NCBI GenBank assembly: GCA_039649115.1
Contig: JBBWZQ010000018.1
Span: 1-23,982 of the forward strand
Direction: 5' to 3'
Origin: DATEJJ01 sp039649115
GTDB taxonomy: Bacteria; Actinomycetota; Actinomycetes; Mycobacteriales; Micromonosporaceae
DNA length: 23,982 bases
Below the pieces are notes generated by a model. It saw nothing but the letters and a program-made list of their open reading frames with translations, had not been told where the DNA came from and did not search any database. This document shows positions 1 through 6,970 of this stretch, piece after piece. The position numbers and the translations under genes are program-made. Numbering within the stretch: the first letter of the stretch is position 1; each line of letters begins with the position of its first letter.

Positions 1-1
1 C

Positions 2-874
2 GGCCCGTGGGTCCAGGCGGACCTGGAGAACGGCCTGTTCCAGTCCAACCTCGGCCACAGCACGAACACGTCGAACACCGGCAACTCGGCCCCGTTCGTG
101 ACGGCCCTGTTGAAGAACAACGGCCAGAACTTCTTCGCGCTCAAGGACGGAAACGCGCAGTCGGGCGGCCTGAACACCCGCTACTCCGGCGCCCTGCCGA
201 CCTCGCCCGCGGGCTACACACCGATGCATCTGGAAGGCGCCATCGTGCTGGGCACGGGTGGCGACAACAGCAACGGGTCCATCGGATCCTTCTTCGAAGG
301 CGTCATGACGGCGGGCCTGCCGACCGACGCGGCCGACAACTCGGTACAGGCGAACGTCGTCTCCGTCGGCTACGGCGGGCCGAGCCCGGTGGCGGCCGGC
401 ACGCTGAGCCCGGGCTCGACGATCTCGCTGCGCGCGACGACGGCCTGCTGCACGACCCGGTACATCCGCCACCAGAACAACAACGCGGTCACATCCGTCG
501 TCACGTCGAGCAGTTCGGCCGTCGACAAGAACGACGCGTCGTGGATCGTGCGTCGCGGTCTCGCGAACAACTCGTGTGTGTCGTTCGAGTCCAGGAACTT
601 CCCCGGCGACTTCCTGCGCCACTCCAACTTCCAACTGTTCCGGCAGCCCAACAACGGCACCGCGCTGTTCCGTGCCGACGCGACGTTCTGCCCGCAGGCG
701 GGCCAGAGCGGCACCGGCACATCGTTCGCGTCGTTCAACTTCCCGACCAGGTTCCTCCGCCACTTCAACAACACCGTGTACATCGCGAGCAACGGCGGCT
801 CGAACGCGTTCGACACGTCCACCTCGTGGGCGGCCGACGTGACCTGGGCCGTCAGCACTCCCTGGGCACCGTAG
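2..874 (+). CDS. GH54 alpha-L-arabinofuranosidase with C-terminal AbfB (CBM42) module, 5'-truncated by window edge
   Basis: Secreted-type enzyme expected to remove terminal alpha-L-arabinofuranosyl groups from arabinoxylan or arabinan. The open frame enters from the left edge at base 2, so 290 C-terminal residues are visible and the start and signal peptide lie outside. Residues 1 to about 125 match the end of the GH54 catalytic domain: ADLENGLF near residue 7 and VLGTGGDNSNGS around Asp88. By family spacing (A. kawachii AbfB Glu221/Asp297), Glu9 is the probable nucleophile and Asp88 the probable acid/base; this is inferred from memory, not aligned. Residues about 133-290 look like the AbfB beta-trefoil: Cys-rich TTACCTTRYIRH, then repeated FLRH motifs (GDFLRHSNF, TRFLRHFNN). 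Codons 218-373 are nearly identical to the inverted gene at the right edge, which has a different binding module. A hairpin follows the stop codon. Confidence 0.9.
   Translation, partial: GPWVQADLENGLFQSNLGHSTNTSNTGNSAPFVTALLKNNGQNFFALKDGNAQSGGLNTRYSGALPTSPAGYTPMHLEGAIVLGTGGDNSNGSIGSFFEGVMTAGLPTDAADNSVQANVVSVGYGGPSPVAAGTLSPGSTISLRATTACCTTRYIRHQNNNAVTSVVTSSSSAVDKNDASWIVRRGLANNSCVSFESRNFPGDFLRHSNFQLFRQPNNGTALFRADATFCPQAGQSGTGTSFASFNFPTRFLRHFNNTVYIASNGGSNAFDTSTSWAADVTWAVSTPWAP
218..373 (+). repeat. Left arm of long inverted repeat (GH54 catalytic segment)
   Basis: Aligned with the reverse complement of 23827-23982, this 156-bp segment shows 9 mismatches by my count (about 94% identity). It has an uninterrupted 74-bp identity at 282-355. 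The right copy reaches the window edge, so the repeat may extend further upstream in both genes. Identity at synonymous positions points to recent duplication or gene conversion and not only protein-level conservation. Confidence 0.9.
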
Positions 875-899
875 GTCTCTGTCCACACTGGAGCAACGC

Positions 900-934
900 G
901 GAGCCGTCGCCGGCACGAGTCCGGGGACGGCTCC
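900..934. terminator. Bidirectional hairpin between convergent genes
   Basis: GGAGCCGTC (900-908) pairs perfectly with GACGGCTCC (926-934), and an inner CCGG/CCGG pair (910-913/921-924) extends the stem. It sits in the 66-bp gap between two converging genes, so it can end transcription of both. There is no clear T-tract, so it may act as an mRNA 3'-end stabiliser instead of a canonical intrinsic terminator. Confidence 0.6.
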
Positions 935-940
935 CTGCCG

Positions 941-2269
941 TCAGCAGGTGGGCAGCGCCCACCACGTGTCCATGCGCGGGACCGCGGCGGCCTCGGACCC
1001 GTCCCGCACGATGCGGCTGGCACGGAAGAGGAATGCCGCGATGCCGGCCGCTCCCTGCATCCAGCCGACCCGCGGCGGCAGCAGCGGCTCCGGCGCCCGA
1101 TGTTCGACGAACCGCCAGTAGGCGTGGGATCCCTCCACAATGGCGCGCTCGACCAGGGTGTCGGCCAGGTGCAGGGCGAACGCGAGGTCGTGGTCGTCGC
1201 CCGATCGCTGCCAGGAGTCCAGGAACACGTCGCCCACGCCCGCCGTACCGCAGCAGCGCCCGTCGTTGTCCCAGAAGCCCGGGTGGCGGCGTGCGGGCAG
1301 GCCCGAGGTACGCACGCTGTGCAGGCACCGGCGGTGCCACCGCAGCGGCGGTACACCGGCGACGTCCTCGACGCCGGCCCGGTCCAGGGCGAGAAAGAGC
1401 AGCGAGGTACCGGCGGCGCCATGGCACCAGGTGTACGTGAACTCGTCCTCGTCGTGGCGGTCGCCCGGGATGTAGCGAGGGACGACCAGACCCCGTCCAT
1501 CCGTCTCGCCGAGCGCCACCAGGTGTTCCGCACCGCTGCGAGCGGCCGAGGTCAGGTCCGGACGGTCGAGTTCGGCACCGGCGAGGGCAAGCGTCGCCGC
1601 GATGCCCGCGAGGCCGTGCGAGAGGTTGGGCATCAGCGTCGGGGGTTCGGTGCGGAAGCGCCGCGGCACGAAAGGCCAGTCGGCACCGGTCGGCACGTAC
1701 TCCACCTCGGCCATGAGCACCGCCGCGGCCCGTTCGCCCAACTCGCCGGCCGTGGCCACGCCCATCCGCCGGGCCCACAGCGCGCCGAGCAGGACGCCGG
1801 CCGTGCCGAGGGTGAAGTCGTTGATGCGGGTGTCGGGGAGGTAGCGCGGTGGCCCGAGGACGGTCTGCGGCCAGCCGTCGGGTGCGGCGAGCGCCCGGAG
1901 CCGGTCCACAGCGGACGCTGTCCCGGGAACCCCGAGCGCCGTGAGTACGCCGATGCCACTGACGAGCCCGTCGAAGTAGGTGCAGTCCTTCTCGGCGGGA
2001 ATTCGCCGGATGATCCGCTCGGCGATCGCGTCCGCCAGGCCCTTCTCTTCCCTGGTCCAGGGCCGGGCGAGACGGATCTCGGCCAGCACGTGGGCGAGAC
2101 CGCCGATCCCGCTGTGCATCCCGTCGCGGTCATCCGGGATGTCCGGGATCTCCGGCGTGTCCACCGAGCCGGGGATCCAGGGCCCGCCGTCCCAACGCAC
2201 CTGATCCAGCACCCATCGCCAGGCGGCATCGGCGGGATCGCGGTAGAACTGCGGGGTACGCGGGGTCAT
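941..2269 (-). CDS. Orphan LanC-like lanthionine synthetase cyclase with CCG zinc motif
   Basis: A 442-residue protein with the alpha,alpha-barrel glycine motifs of the LanC family: HSGIGGLAHVL (52-62), FDGLVSGIGVL (99-109), LGTAGVLLG (154-162), NLSHGLAGI (215-223), TWCHGAAG (280-287), CCGTAGVGD (339-347) and GWMQGAAGI (402-410). LanC cyclases bind Zn through two Cys and one His and add Cys thiols to dehydroamino acids. Here Cys282, Cys339 and Cys340 are the expected ligands, so the usual CHG is CCG, the three-Cys arrangement known from ProcM-type promiscuous cyclases. It stands alone: no dehydratase, kinase/lyase, transporter or precursor-peptide gene is adjacent. The ATG at 2269 was chosen because the fold starts soon after it; no strong Shine-Dalgarno sequence precedes it. 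It may act on peptides encoded elsewhere or be a eukaryotic-LANCL-like thiol-addition enzyme. Confidence 0.85.
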   Translation of the reverse strand: MTPRTPQFYRDPADAAWRWVLDQVRWDGGPWIPGSVDTPEIPDIPDDRDGMHSGIGGLAHVLAEIRLARPWTREEKGLADAIAERIIRRIPAEKDCTYFDGLVSGIGVLTALGVPGTASAVDRLRALAAPDGWPQTVLGPPRYLPDTRINDFTLGTAGVLLGALWARRMGVATAGELGERAAAVLMAEVEYVPTGADWPFVPRRFRTEPPTLMPNLSHGLAGIAATLALAGAELDRPDLTSAARSGAEHLVALGETDGRGLVVPRYIPGDRHDEDEFTYTWCHGAAGTSLLFLALDRAGVEDVAGVPPLRWHRRCLHSVRTSGLPARRHPGFWDNDGRCCGTAGVGDVFLDSWQRSGDDHDLAFALHLADTLVERAIVEGSHAYWRFVEHRAPEPLLPPRVGWMQGAAGIAAFLFRASRIVRDGSEAAAVPRMDTWWALPTC

Positions 2270-2353
2270 CCGTCGATGATGGCATCGCGAGGACCGGCAT
2301 TCCGCCGGATTATGCCCGAGCCCGCAGCCGCGGCGACGAAATGTGAAACAGCG

Positions 2354-2382
2354 TTGGCTCTCGGTCAAAGTCCGACTATGTT
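2354..2382 (+). promoter_or_regulatory. Candidate sigma70-type promoter for the 2431 gene
   Basis: TTGGCT (2354-2359) and TATGTT (2377-2382) are separated by exactly 17 bp, each matching four of six consensus positions. It lies in a locally AT-richer stretch and would start transcription near 2389, leaving about a 40-nt leader that includes the ribosome-binding site at 2418-2424. Confidence 0.5.
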
Positions 2383-2417
2383 CCAGAAGGGAGCTTCGCC
2401 AGCCGAGGCTTGGCATC

Positions 2418-2424
2418 GAGGGGG
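2418..2424 (+). promoter_or_regulatory. Ribosome-binding site fixing a GTG start
   Basis: GAGGGGG lies six bases ahead of the GTG at 2431. This favours that GTG over the in-frame TTG at 2410, which is upstream of the site, and over the ATG at 2443. Confidence 0.7.
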
Positions 2425-2430
2425 CGCAGC

Positions 2431-3249
2431 GTGCCGAGCGGGATGTTACGGCTCAGCGTTACGTTCGGATTGGCGTGCGCGTCGGCGATCTTCTTCCTGT
2501 TCCTCCGCTGCCACGGCACGGGCCGTCCGTTCGCTCGCCACAGCAGGCCGTGGGCCCTCCTGGTGGTGGCCGTCACCAGCCTGCTGTCCACCGGGGCGGC
2601 GTTCGCCGGCCTGGCCCTTGTCAGCCACCTGCCCGGCGCGTTCGTCGGTGTGGGGATCGTCGGGCCGAGCGGGCTGTGGTTGTCCGAGATCCACAGCCAG
2701 CGTGAAGAACGGCGGAGCCTGCTGCGCGACCTGTCGACGCTGTGGCTGAGCCGCCTGCTGGCGCGGCTGCACGAGGCGATGGCCGAAGACCGGATCGCGT
2801 GGTGCGAGAAGCACGTCGACGAGGGGTGGAGCGCGGACGAGTTGAGCGCGGCGGCCCGCTTCTACCAGGAGTACCTCCGGGAGCGGATGTCCCCGGCCGA
2901 GCGCCGGCGCAGCCGGATCAACGCGCAGGTCAACGCGATCGAAGCGCGGCTGAGCACGGTTGGGCTCATCGAGAACGGCGCGGCCCGCACCAAGGTCGTG
3001 GCGGCGCTGCAGGGCTCGCGGGTGACCAAGGAGTCGCGCTACTCCCGCAACCTCGACGACCTGCAACGGATGGCGGACATCCTGCACCACGACGCCGAGC
3101 GGGATCTCATCCGCCTGCTCGGCTCGGCATACGGTGCCGGCCTCTACCGGCTCCCGGTCTTCACGCCACCGCGGCGGACATACTCGGGCGTGGACAAGCC
3201 GGCCAACGGGGCGCGTGCCAGCGCCGGACCTCAGATGCAGCGCCCTTGA
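2431..3249 (+). CDS. Membrane-anchored protein of unknown function
   Basis: A 272-residue protein I do not recognise. The N-terminal third is hydrophobic: one segment at about 8-26 (VTFGLACASAIFFLFL), a second at about 41-65 (WALLVVAVTSLLSTGAAFAG) and a possible third at about 68-85. From about residue 88 to 235 it is highly charged and helical (SEIHSQREERRSLLRDL, then RMSPAERRRSRINAQVNAIEARL), suggesting a long cytoplasmic helical or coiled-coil domain. The tail (about 240-272) is Pro/Gly/Ala-rich and probably disordered. It is transcribed away from the LanC-like gene and converges on the XRE regulator with an 11-bp gap. No catalytic motif is visible. Confidence 0.75.
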   Translation: MPSGMLRLSVTFGLACASAIFFLFLRCHGTGRPFARHSRPWALLVVAVTSLLSTGAAFAGLALVSHLPGAFVGVGIVGPSGLWLSEIHSQREERRSLLRDLSTLWLSRLLARLHEAMAEDRIAWCEKHVDEGWSADELSAAARFYQEYLRERMSPAERRRSRINAQVNAIEARLSTVGLIENGAARTKVVAALQGSRVTKESRYSRNLDDLQRMADILHHDAERDLIRLLGSAYGAGLYRLPVFTPPRRTYSGVDKPANGARASAGPQMQRP

Positions 3250-3260
3250 CGGCCGGTGCC

Positions 3261-3557
3261 TCAGGACGGGCCGAGCAGGTCGGTCGGCTCCTCGGTGGGC
3301 CGCAGGGCGAAGTCGACCTCGGTGCCGAGGGCCGCGAGCACGCTGGAGAGCGTACGCAAGGTCAGGTTTTCGTCGCCGGACAGCACCTGGCTCACCCGGC
3401 CGGGCGACACGTTCATGGCCTGGGCGAGCTCGGCCCGGGACACCTTGTGCTCCCGCATGTACCAGGTGATCTCGTCAACGACGAGGCGGGCCAGGTCGAT
3501 CGGCTCGTCCTTGCCGGCGACCCTGGCAGCATCCCCTGCACTCCGTCGGAAAGCCAT
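3261..3557 (-). CDS. XRE-family helix-turn-helix transcriptional regulator
   Basis: A small DNA-binding protein of 98 residues. The helix-turn-helix is at about 38-62 (VSRAELAQAMNVSPGRVSQVLSG), followed by NLTLRTLSSVLAALG, the usual XRE/HigA-type C-terminal helix. The N-terminal 25 residues are basic and probably flexible. The ATG at 3557 was chosen over upstream in-frame starts because GAGGGAGA (complement of 3563-3570) lies five bases ahead of it. It has its own promoter with an internal palindrome, so it is probably autoregulated. It also lies downstream of gluD on the same strand and could receive read-through. It resembles the antitoxin half of HigBA pairs, but no toxin-sized partner gene is adjacent, so I call it a stand-alone regulator. 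Confidence 0.88.
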   Translation of the reverse strand: MAFRRSAGDAARVAGKDEPIDLARLVVDEITWYMREHKVSRAELAQAMNVSPGRVSQVLSGDENLTLRTLSSVLAALGTEVDFALRPTEEPTDLLGPS

Positions 3558-3594
3558 CGCAATCTCCCTCGGCGACGCCACAACCTGTACGCCC

Positions 3595-3623
3595 ATGTTA
3601 GCCGTAGCTAAACGTTTAGGCAA
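3595..3623 (-). promoter_or_regulatory. Promoter of the XRE gene
   Basis: On the minus strand TTGCCT (3623-3618) and TAACAT (3600-3595) are spaced by 17 bp, giving a start near 3588 and a leader of about 30 nt with a good ribosome-binding site. The stretch is markedly AT-richer than its surroundings. Confidence 0.6.
3608..3619. promoter_or_regulatory. Perfect 12-bp palindrome, probable XRE operator
   Basis: CTAAACGTTTAG lies in the spacer of the XRE promoter and touches its -35 element. An overlapping inverted repeat TTAGC-CGTA-GCTAA occupies 3598-3611, and another CTAAA half-site follows at 3625-3629. A cluster of CTAAA/TTTAG half-sites inside a promoter is what an autorepressor site looks like. 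Confidence 0.6.
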
Positions 3624-3641
3624 GTCTAAAGGGGTGGGTCC

Positions 3642-4508
3642 CTACGGCCCGCCCCGTTCGACGGCCGCGACGGCATCGGCGGCGAGCGGCTTGGCGGCCG
3701 TGCGCCCCGCCCGGCCCATCCGCCGTTGGAGCCAGGCGGCGAATGCGGACAGCGCTCCGCAGATCCCGACGTAGATCGCGCCCGCGAGGAGGTACGAGCT
3801 GACGTACGGGAAGTCGAAGGCGCCCCGGCCGCCGATCTGTTTCGCGGCGTAGAGCAGTTCCGGGTACGTGATGATGAAGCCGAGCGCGGTGTCCTTGAGC
3901 AGCACCACGAGCTGACTCACGATCGCCGGGAGCATCGCCCGCACCGCCTGCGGGAGCAGGACCAGCCGCATCACCTGGGACTTGCGCAGCCCGACCGCGT
4001 ACGCCGCCTCGGACTGTCCACGCGGCACGGCGAGCATGCCGGCCCGGAAGATCTCGGCCAGCACCGAGCCGTTGTAGAGCGTCAGCCCGAACACCAGCGC
4101 CCACAGCGTGTCCAGGTGCAGCTTGTACTGCAGCGGCACGTAGTAGAAGAAGAAGATCAGGATCAGCAGCGGGATCGCCCGGAACAGCTCGACGATCCAG
4201 GTCGCCGGTACCCGGACGGCGGCGCGGTCGGACAGCCGCGCGGCGGCGAGGAGCGCGCCGAAGACCAGCGCCAGCACGGCTGCGATCGCGGCCGCCTTCA
4301 GCGTGGCGAGCAGTCCGTCGACCAACTCGCGCTGCACCGCCGCGTACTGGAACTGCGCCGTGCGCACGTCGCTGAACTGCGCGGTGGCCACGAAGCGGGC
4401 GACGACGTAGCCGATCGCGACGACCACGACCACCGTGGTGATCGCGCCGATGACCCGGTTGCGGATCCGGGCACGGGGACCCGGCACGTCGTAGAGCACG
4501 TTGGTCAC
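3642..4508 (-). CDS. gluD: Glutamate/polar amino-acid ABC transporter permease (GluD-type)
   Basis: Inner-membrane permease of the HisM/GluD family, 288 residues, forming the translocation pore with GluC. A first transmembrane segment (about 18-40, VIGAITTVVVVVAIGYVVA) is followed by a periplasmic stretch and the conserved five-helix core. The EAA cytoplasmic loop is PRGQSEAAYAVGL followed by LVLLPQAVRAMLP, which contacts the ATPase. The C-terminal tail (about 260-288) is basic and Ala-rich. The GTG at 4508 overlaps the gluC stop as GTGA, indicating translational coupling. An upstream extension of this frame runs antisense-like through gluC and is not used. Last gene of the gluABCD operon; the XRE gene follows under its own promoter. 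Confidence 0.9.
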   Translation of the reverse strand: MTNVLYDVPGPRARIRNRVIGAITTVVVVVAIGYVVARFVATAQFSDVRTAQFQYAAVQRELVDGLLATLKAAAIAAVLALVFGALLAAARLSDRAAVRVPATWIVELFRAIPLLILIFFFYYVPLQYKLHLDTLWALVFGLTLYNGSVLAEIFRAGMLAVPRGQSEAAYAVGLRKSQVMRLVLLPQAVRAMLPAIVSQLVVLLKDTALGFIITYPELLYAAKQIGGRGAFDFPYVSSYLLAGAIYVGICGALSAFAAWLQRRMGRAGRTAAKPLAADAVAAVERGGP

Positions 4509-5161
4509 CGCGCCACCGCCCACTTGCGTTCGAGCCGGCGCTGCAACGCCGCCAACGGCGCGATCAGCACCAGGAAACCGATGGTGATCCAGATCAGGGT
4601 CGCGAACTGGTTTTCCCCCCGCTCGGCCAGGTACGCCGGGATGGCGCCGGCCTCCAGCACCGAGAACCCGGCCGCGATCGTGGTGTTCTTGAGCATGGCG
4701 ATCATGACGCTCATCAGCGGGGGCACGATGGAACGGAACGCCTGCGGGAGCACGATCTGGCCGAGTACCTGGGCGAACGTCATGCCGAGGGCGCGCGCCG
4801 CCTCGGCCTGGCCGGCCGCGACGGTGTTGATCCCCGACCGGACCACCTCGCAGACGAACGCCGACGTGTAGGCGACCAGCGCGATGCACGCGCTCGGGAA
4901 GTAGTCGATGCCGATGTCCAGCTTCGGTACCGCGAAGACCAGGAATGCGAAGATCAGCGTCAGTGGCGTGTTGCGGACCACCTGGACGTATCCGGTGCCG
5001 ATCCCGCGCAGCACCGGAACCGGAGACACCCGCGCCGCGGCGAGCACGGTGCCGAGCAGCAGGCTGCCGACCGCGGCGATCAGGAACAGCTCGACCGTGG
5101 TCTTGAAGCCGCGCCAGAAGATGTCGCCGTTCGCGGTCAGCGCGTGCAGGAAGGTGTGCAT
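4505..5161 (-). CDS. gluC: Glutamate/polar amino-acid ABC transporter permease (GluC-type)
   Basis: A 218-residue permease of the HisQ/GluC family, normal length. About five transmembrane helices are visible, beginning TTVELFLIAAVGSLLLGTVL (about 21-40). VVRNTPLTLIFAFLVF is the family's typical RNTPL region. The EAA loop reads VAAGQAEAARALGMTF, followed by IVLPQAFRSIVPPL, the coupling site for the ATPase. The ATG at 5161 has GAGG a few bases upstream. It is separated from gluB by a very stable stem-loop and overlaps gluD by four bases. Substrate assignment rests on the gene order ABCD, which matches Corynebacterium gluABCD; other polar amino acids remain possible. Confidence 0.9.
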   Translation of the reverse strand: MHTFLHALTANGDIFWRGFKTTVELFLIAAVGSLLLGTVLAAARVSPVPVLRGIGTGYVQVVRNTPLTLIFAFLVFAVPKLDIGIDYFPSACIALVAYTSAFVCEVVRSGINTVAAGQAEAARALGMTFAQVLGQIVLPQAFRSIVPPLMSVMIAMLKNTTIAAGFSVLEAGAIPAYLAERGENQFATLIWITIGFLVLIAPLAALQRRLERKWAVAR

Positions 5162-5178
5162 GCGATCCTCAGGTCAGC

Positions 5179-5216
5179 GCCGTCCCGGTGGTCGCGGGCG
5201 CGACCACCGGGACGGC
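5179..5216 (-). repeat. 18-bp perfect stem-loop between gluB and gluC
   Basis: Bases 5179-5196 are exactly complementary to 5199-5216, leaving only a two-base loop. It fills most of the 63-bp gap after the binding-protein gene. There is no T-tract after it on the minus strand, so it more likely stabilises the upstream mRNA end or attenuates read-through than fully terminates. That would give more binding protein than permease, as known for intercistronic hairpins in other importer operons. Confidence 0.75.
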
Positions 5217-5224
5217 ATGGAAGG

Positions 5225-6166
5225 TCAGTACCGTTCCAGCGCAGGCGCGCTCGCGGACGAGCCCGACCTGCCCAACGTGCCGTCGTAGATCTTCTGCCAG
5301 GTGCCGTCCTGCACGGCGGCGGCCAGCGCGTCGTTGACGAAGTTGCGCAGCGCCTTGTCGTCGTGGGCCAGGCCGATGCCGTACTTCTCGGTGCTGAACG
5401 GCTGGCCGACCACCCGCAACTTGCCCTGGTTCTGGGCGGCATACCCCTTGAGGATCGCGTCGTCGGTGGTGACCGCGTCGATCCGCTTGTCCAGGAGCTG
5501 GGACACGCATTCGGAGTACGTCTTGAACTCGGAGATGTTCTGGTCCTCGGTCAACTTCTGGTCGCGTACCCGCTGCAGCGGCGTCGAGCCGGTCGCGGAG
5601 CAGACCTTCTTGCCTTTCAGGGTGTCCTTGCCGGTGATCGAGGCGTCGTCCTTGCGCACCAGCAGATCCTGCCCGGCGACGAAGTACGGGCCGGCGAAGG
5701 CCACGTCGGCCTTGCGCTTGGCGGTGATCGAGTAGGTGCCGACGTAGTAGCCGATCTCACCACCCTTGATCGAGGTCTCCCGGTTGGCGGACGGGATCTC
5801 CTTGTACTCGATCTTGTCCTTGCCCAGCCCGAGCTTGGCCGCGATCAGCTGGGCGATCTCGATGTCGAAGCCACAGCGCTGGCCGTTGGCGTCCTTGTAT
5901 CCCAGGTTGGGCTGGTCGGCCTTCACCCCGATCACGACCTTGCCGGCCGACTTGATCTTGTCGTACGTGGGGCTGCCGGTGAGCGCCACGCTGGTCGCGG
6001 GCGTCAGTGTCGCCCCGGACGAGCTGCACGCGTCGCCGGTGCCGACGGCCGCGCCGCTCGTGCCGGCGTTGCCGGGTGCGGTGGGCGTGCCCGACTTGCC
6101 ACACGCCGCGGCACCCAACCCCAGGGTCACCACCGTTGCGATCAATCCGATCCGGTGTACCCGCAT
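5225..6166 (-). CDS. gluB: Glutamate-binding lipoprotein of ABC importer (GluB-type)
   Basis: Extracytoplasmic solute-binding protein, 313 residues, SBP family 3. The N-terminal signal ends in a lipobox LGAAAC with Cys22 as the lipidated residue. A Gly/Ser/Thr/Ala-rich linker (about 23-65) precedes the binding domain, which begins KVVIGVKADQPNLGYKD and continues with GFDIEIAQLIAAKLG, the typical family-3 signature. The clamshell second lobe includes KGKKVCSATGSTPLQR. The ATG at 6166 is preceded by AGGGGGG, which overlaps the stop of gluA; the gap is 13 bp. It delivers substrate to GluC/GluD. Preference for glutamate is inferred from operon order and overall resemblance; Gln, Asp or Asn are alternatives. 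Confidence 0.9.
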   Translation of the reverse strand: MRVHRIGLIATVVTLGLGAAACGKSGTPTAPGNAGTSGAAVGTGDACSSSGATLTPATSVALTGSPTYDKIKSAGKVVIGVKADQPNLGYKDANGQRCGFDIEIAQLIAAKLGLGKDKIEYKEIPSANRETSIKGGEIGYYVGTYSITAKRKADVAFAGPYFVAGQDLLVRKDDASITGKDTLKGKKVCSATGSTPLQRVRDQKLTEDQNISEFKTYSECVSQLLDKRIDAVTTDDAILKGYAAQNQGKLRVVGQPFSTEKYGIGLAHDDKALRNFVNDALAAAVQDGTWQKIYDGTLGRSGSSASAPALERY

Positions 6167-6179
6167 CTGTTGTCCCCCC

Positions 6180-6935
6180 TCAGTGCGTCAGAACTTTGGA
6201 CAGAAAATCCCTGGCCCGCTCGCTGCGCGGGCTGGCGAAGAACTCCTCGGGCGGAGCCTGCTCGATGAGCTGGCCGTCGGCCATGAAGACCACGCGGTTG
6301 GCGGCGTGCCGGGCGAAGCCCATCTCGTGGCTGACCACGACCATGGTCATGCCGTCCGCGGCCAGCCCCGTCATCACCTCGAGCACCTCGCCGACCATCT
6401 CCGGGTCGAGCGCGCTGGTCGGCTCGTCGAACAGCATCGCCTTCGGCTGCATGGCGAGTGCCCGCGCGATGGCGGCGCGCTGCTGCTGGCCGCCGGAGAG
6501 CTGCGCGGGCAGCTTGTCCGCCTGGTCGGCGATGCCCACCCGGAGCAGGAGCGCCTGCGCCCGTTCGCGTACCACGGCCGGGCGCTCACGGCGCACCTTC
6601 AGCGGCCCGAGCATGACGTTGTCGAGCACGCTCTTGTGCGCGAAGAGGTTGAATGACTGGAACACCATGCCGACCTCGCTGCGCAGCCGGGCAAGCGCCC
6701 GCCCCTCCGCCGGCAGCGGCTGACCGTCGAAGCAGATCTCGCCCTTGTCGATCGGTTCCAACCGGTTGATCGCCCGACACAGCGTCGACTTGCCCGCACC
6801 GGACGGGCCGACCACCACAACCACCTCACCGCGGTCGATCGACAGGTCGATGTCGCGGAGCACGTGCAACGAGCCGAACCACTTGTTGACCTGGTTCATG
6901 GTGATCAGCGGCGTACCGGCCGAGATCGTTGTCAT
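6180..6935 (-). CDS. gluA: Glutamate/polar amino-acid ABC transporter ATPase (GluA-type)
   Basis: Cytoplasmic ATPase of 251 residues that powers the importer. All nucleotide-binding motifs are intact: Walker A GPSGAGKST (43-51), Q-loop VFQSFNLF, signature LSGGQQQR, Walker B AMLFDEPTSALD and H-loop VVSHEMGFA. The pattern LFAHKSVLDNVMLGP is typical of the GlnQ/GluA family. The ATG at 6935 was chosen because it sits just before the conserved N-terminal strand and is preceded by AGGA; upstream codons in this frame have no family resemblance. It is the first gene of the operon. The divergent gap upstream holds a palindrome and 11-bp direct repeats likely to be regulatory. Confidence 0.93.
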   Translation of the reverse strand: MTTISAGTPLITMNQVNKWFGSLHVLRDIDLSIDRGEVVVVVGPSGAGKSTLCRAINRLEPIDKGEICFDGQPLPAEGRALARLRSEVGMVFQSFNLFAHKSVLDNVMLGPLKVRRERPAVVRERAQALLLRVGIADQADKLPAQLSGGQQQRAAIARALAMQPKAMLFDEPTSALDPEMVGEVLEVMTGLAADGMTMVVVSHEMGFARHAANRVVFMADGQLIEQAPPEEFFASPRSERARDFLSKVLTH

Positions 6936-6970
6936 GTGTCCTGCCTTCGCACTCGTCGTGTGCCGATCGT

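Noticed and set aside
7..1440. Long plus-strand frame running across the arabinofuranosidase end and the LanC-like gene
   Set aside because: It is Arg/Pro-rich without motifs and overlaps two genes with clear family signatures in other frames.
941..2430. Lanthipeptide biosynthetic cluster
   Set aside because: Only a LanC-like gene is present; no precursor peptide, dehydratase, kinase/lyase, protease or exporter is visible on either side.
3261..3557. Type II toxin-antitoxin module
   Set aside because: The XRE protein resembles a HigA-type antitoxin, but no small toxin-like gene is adjacent on either side; neighbours are gluD and a 272-residue membrane protein.
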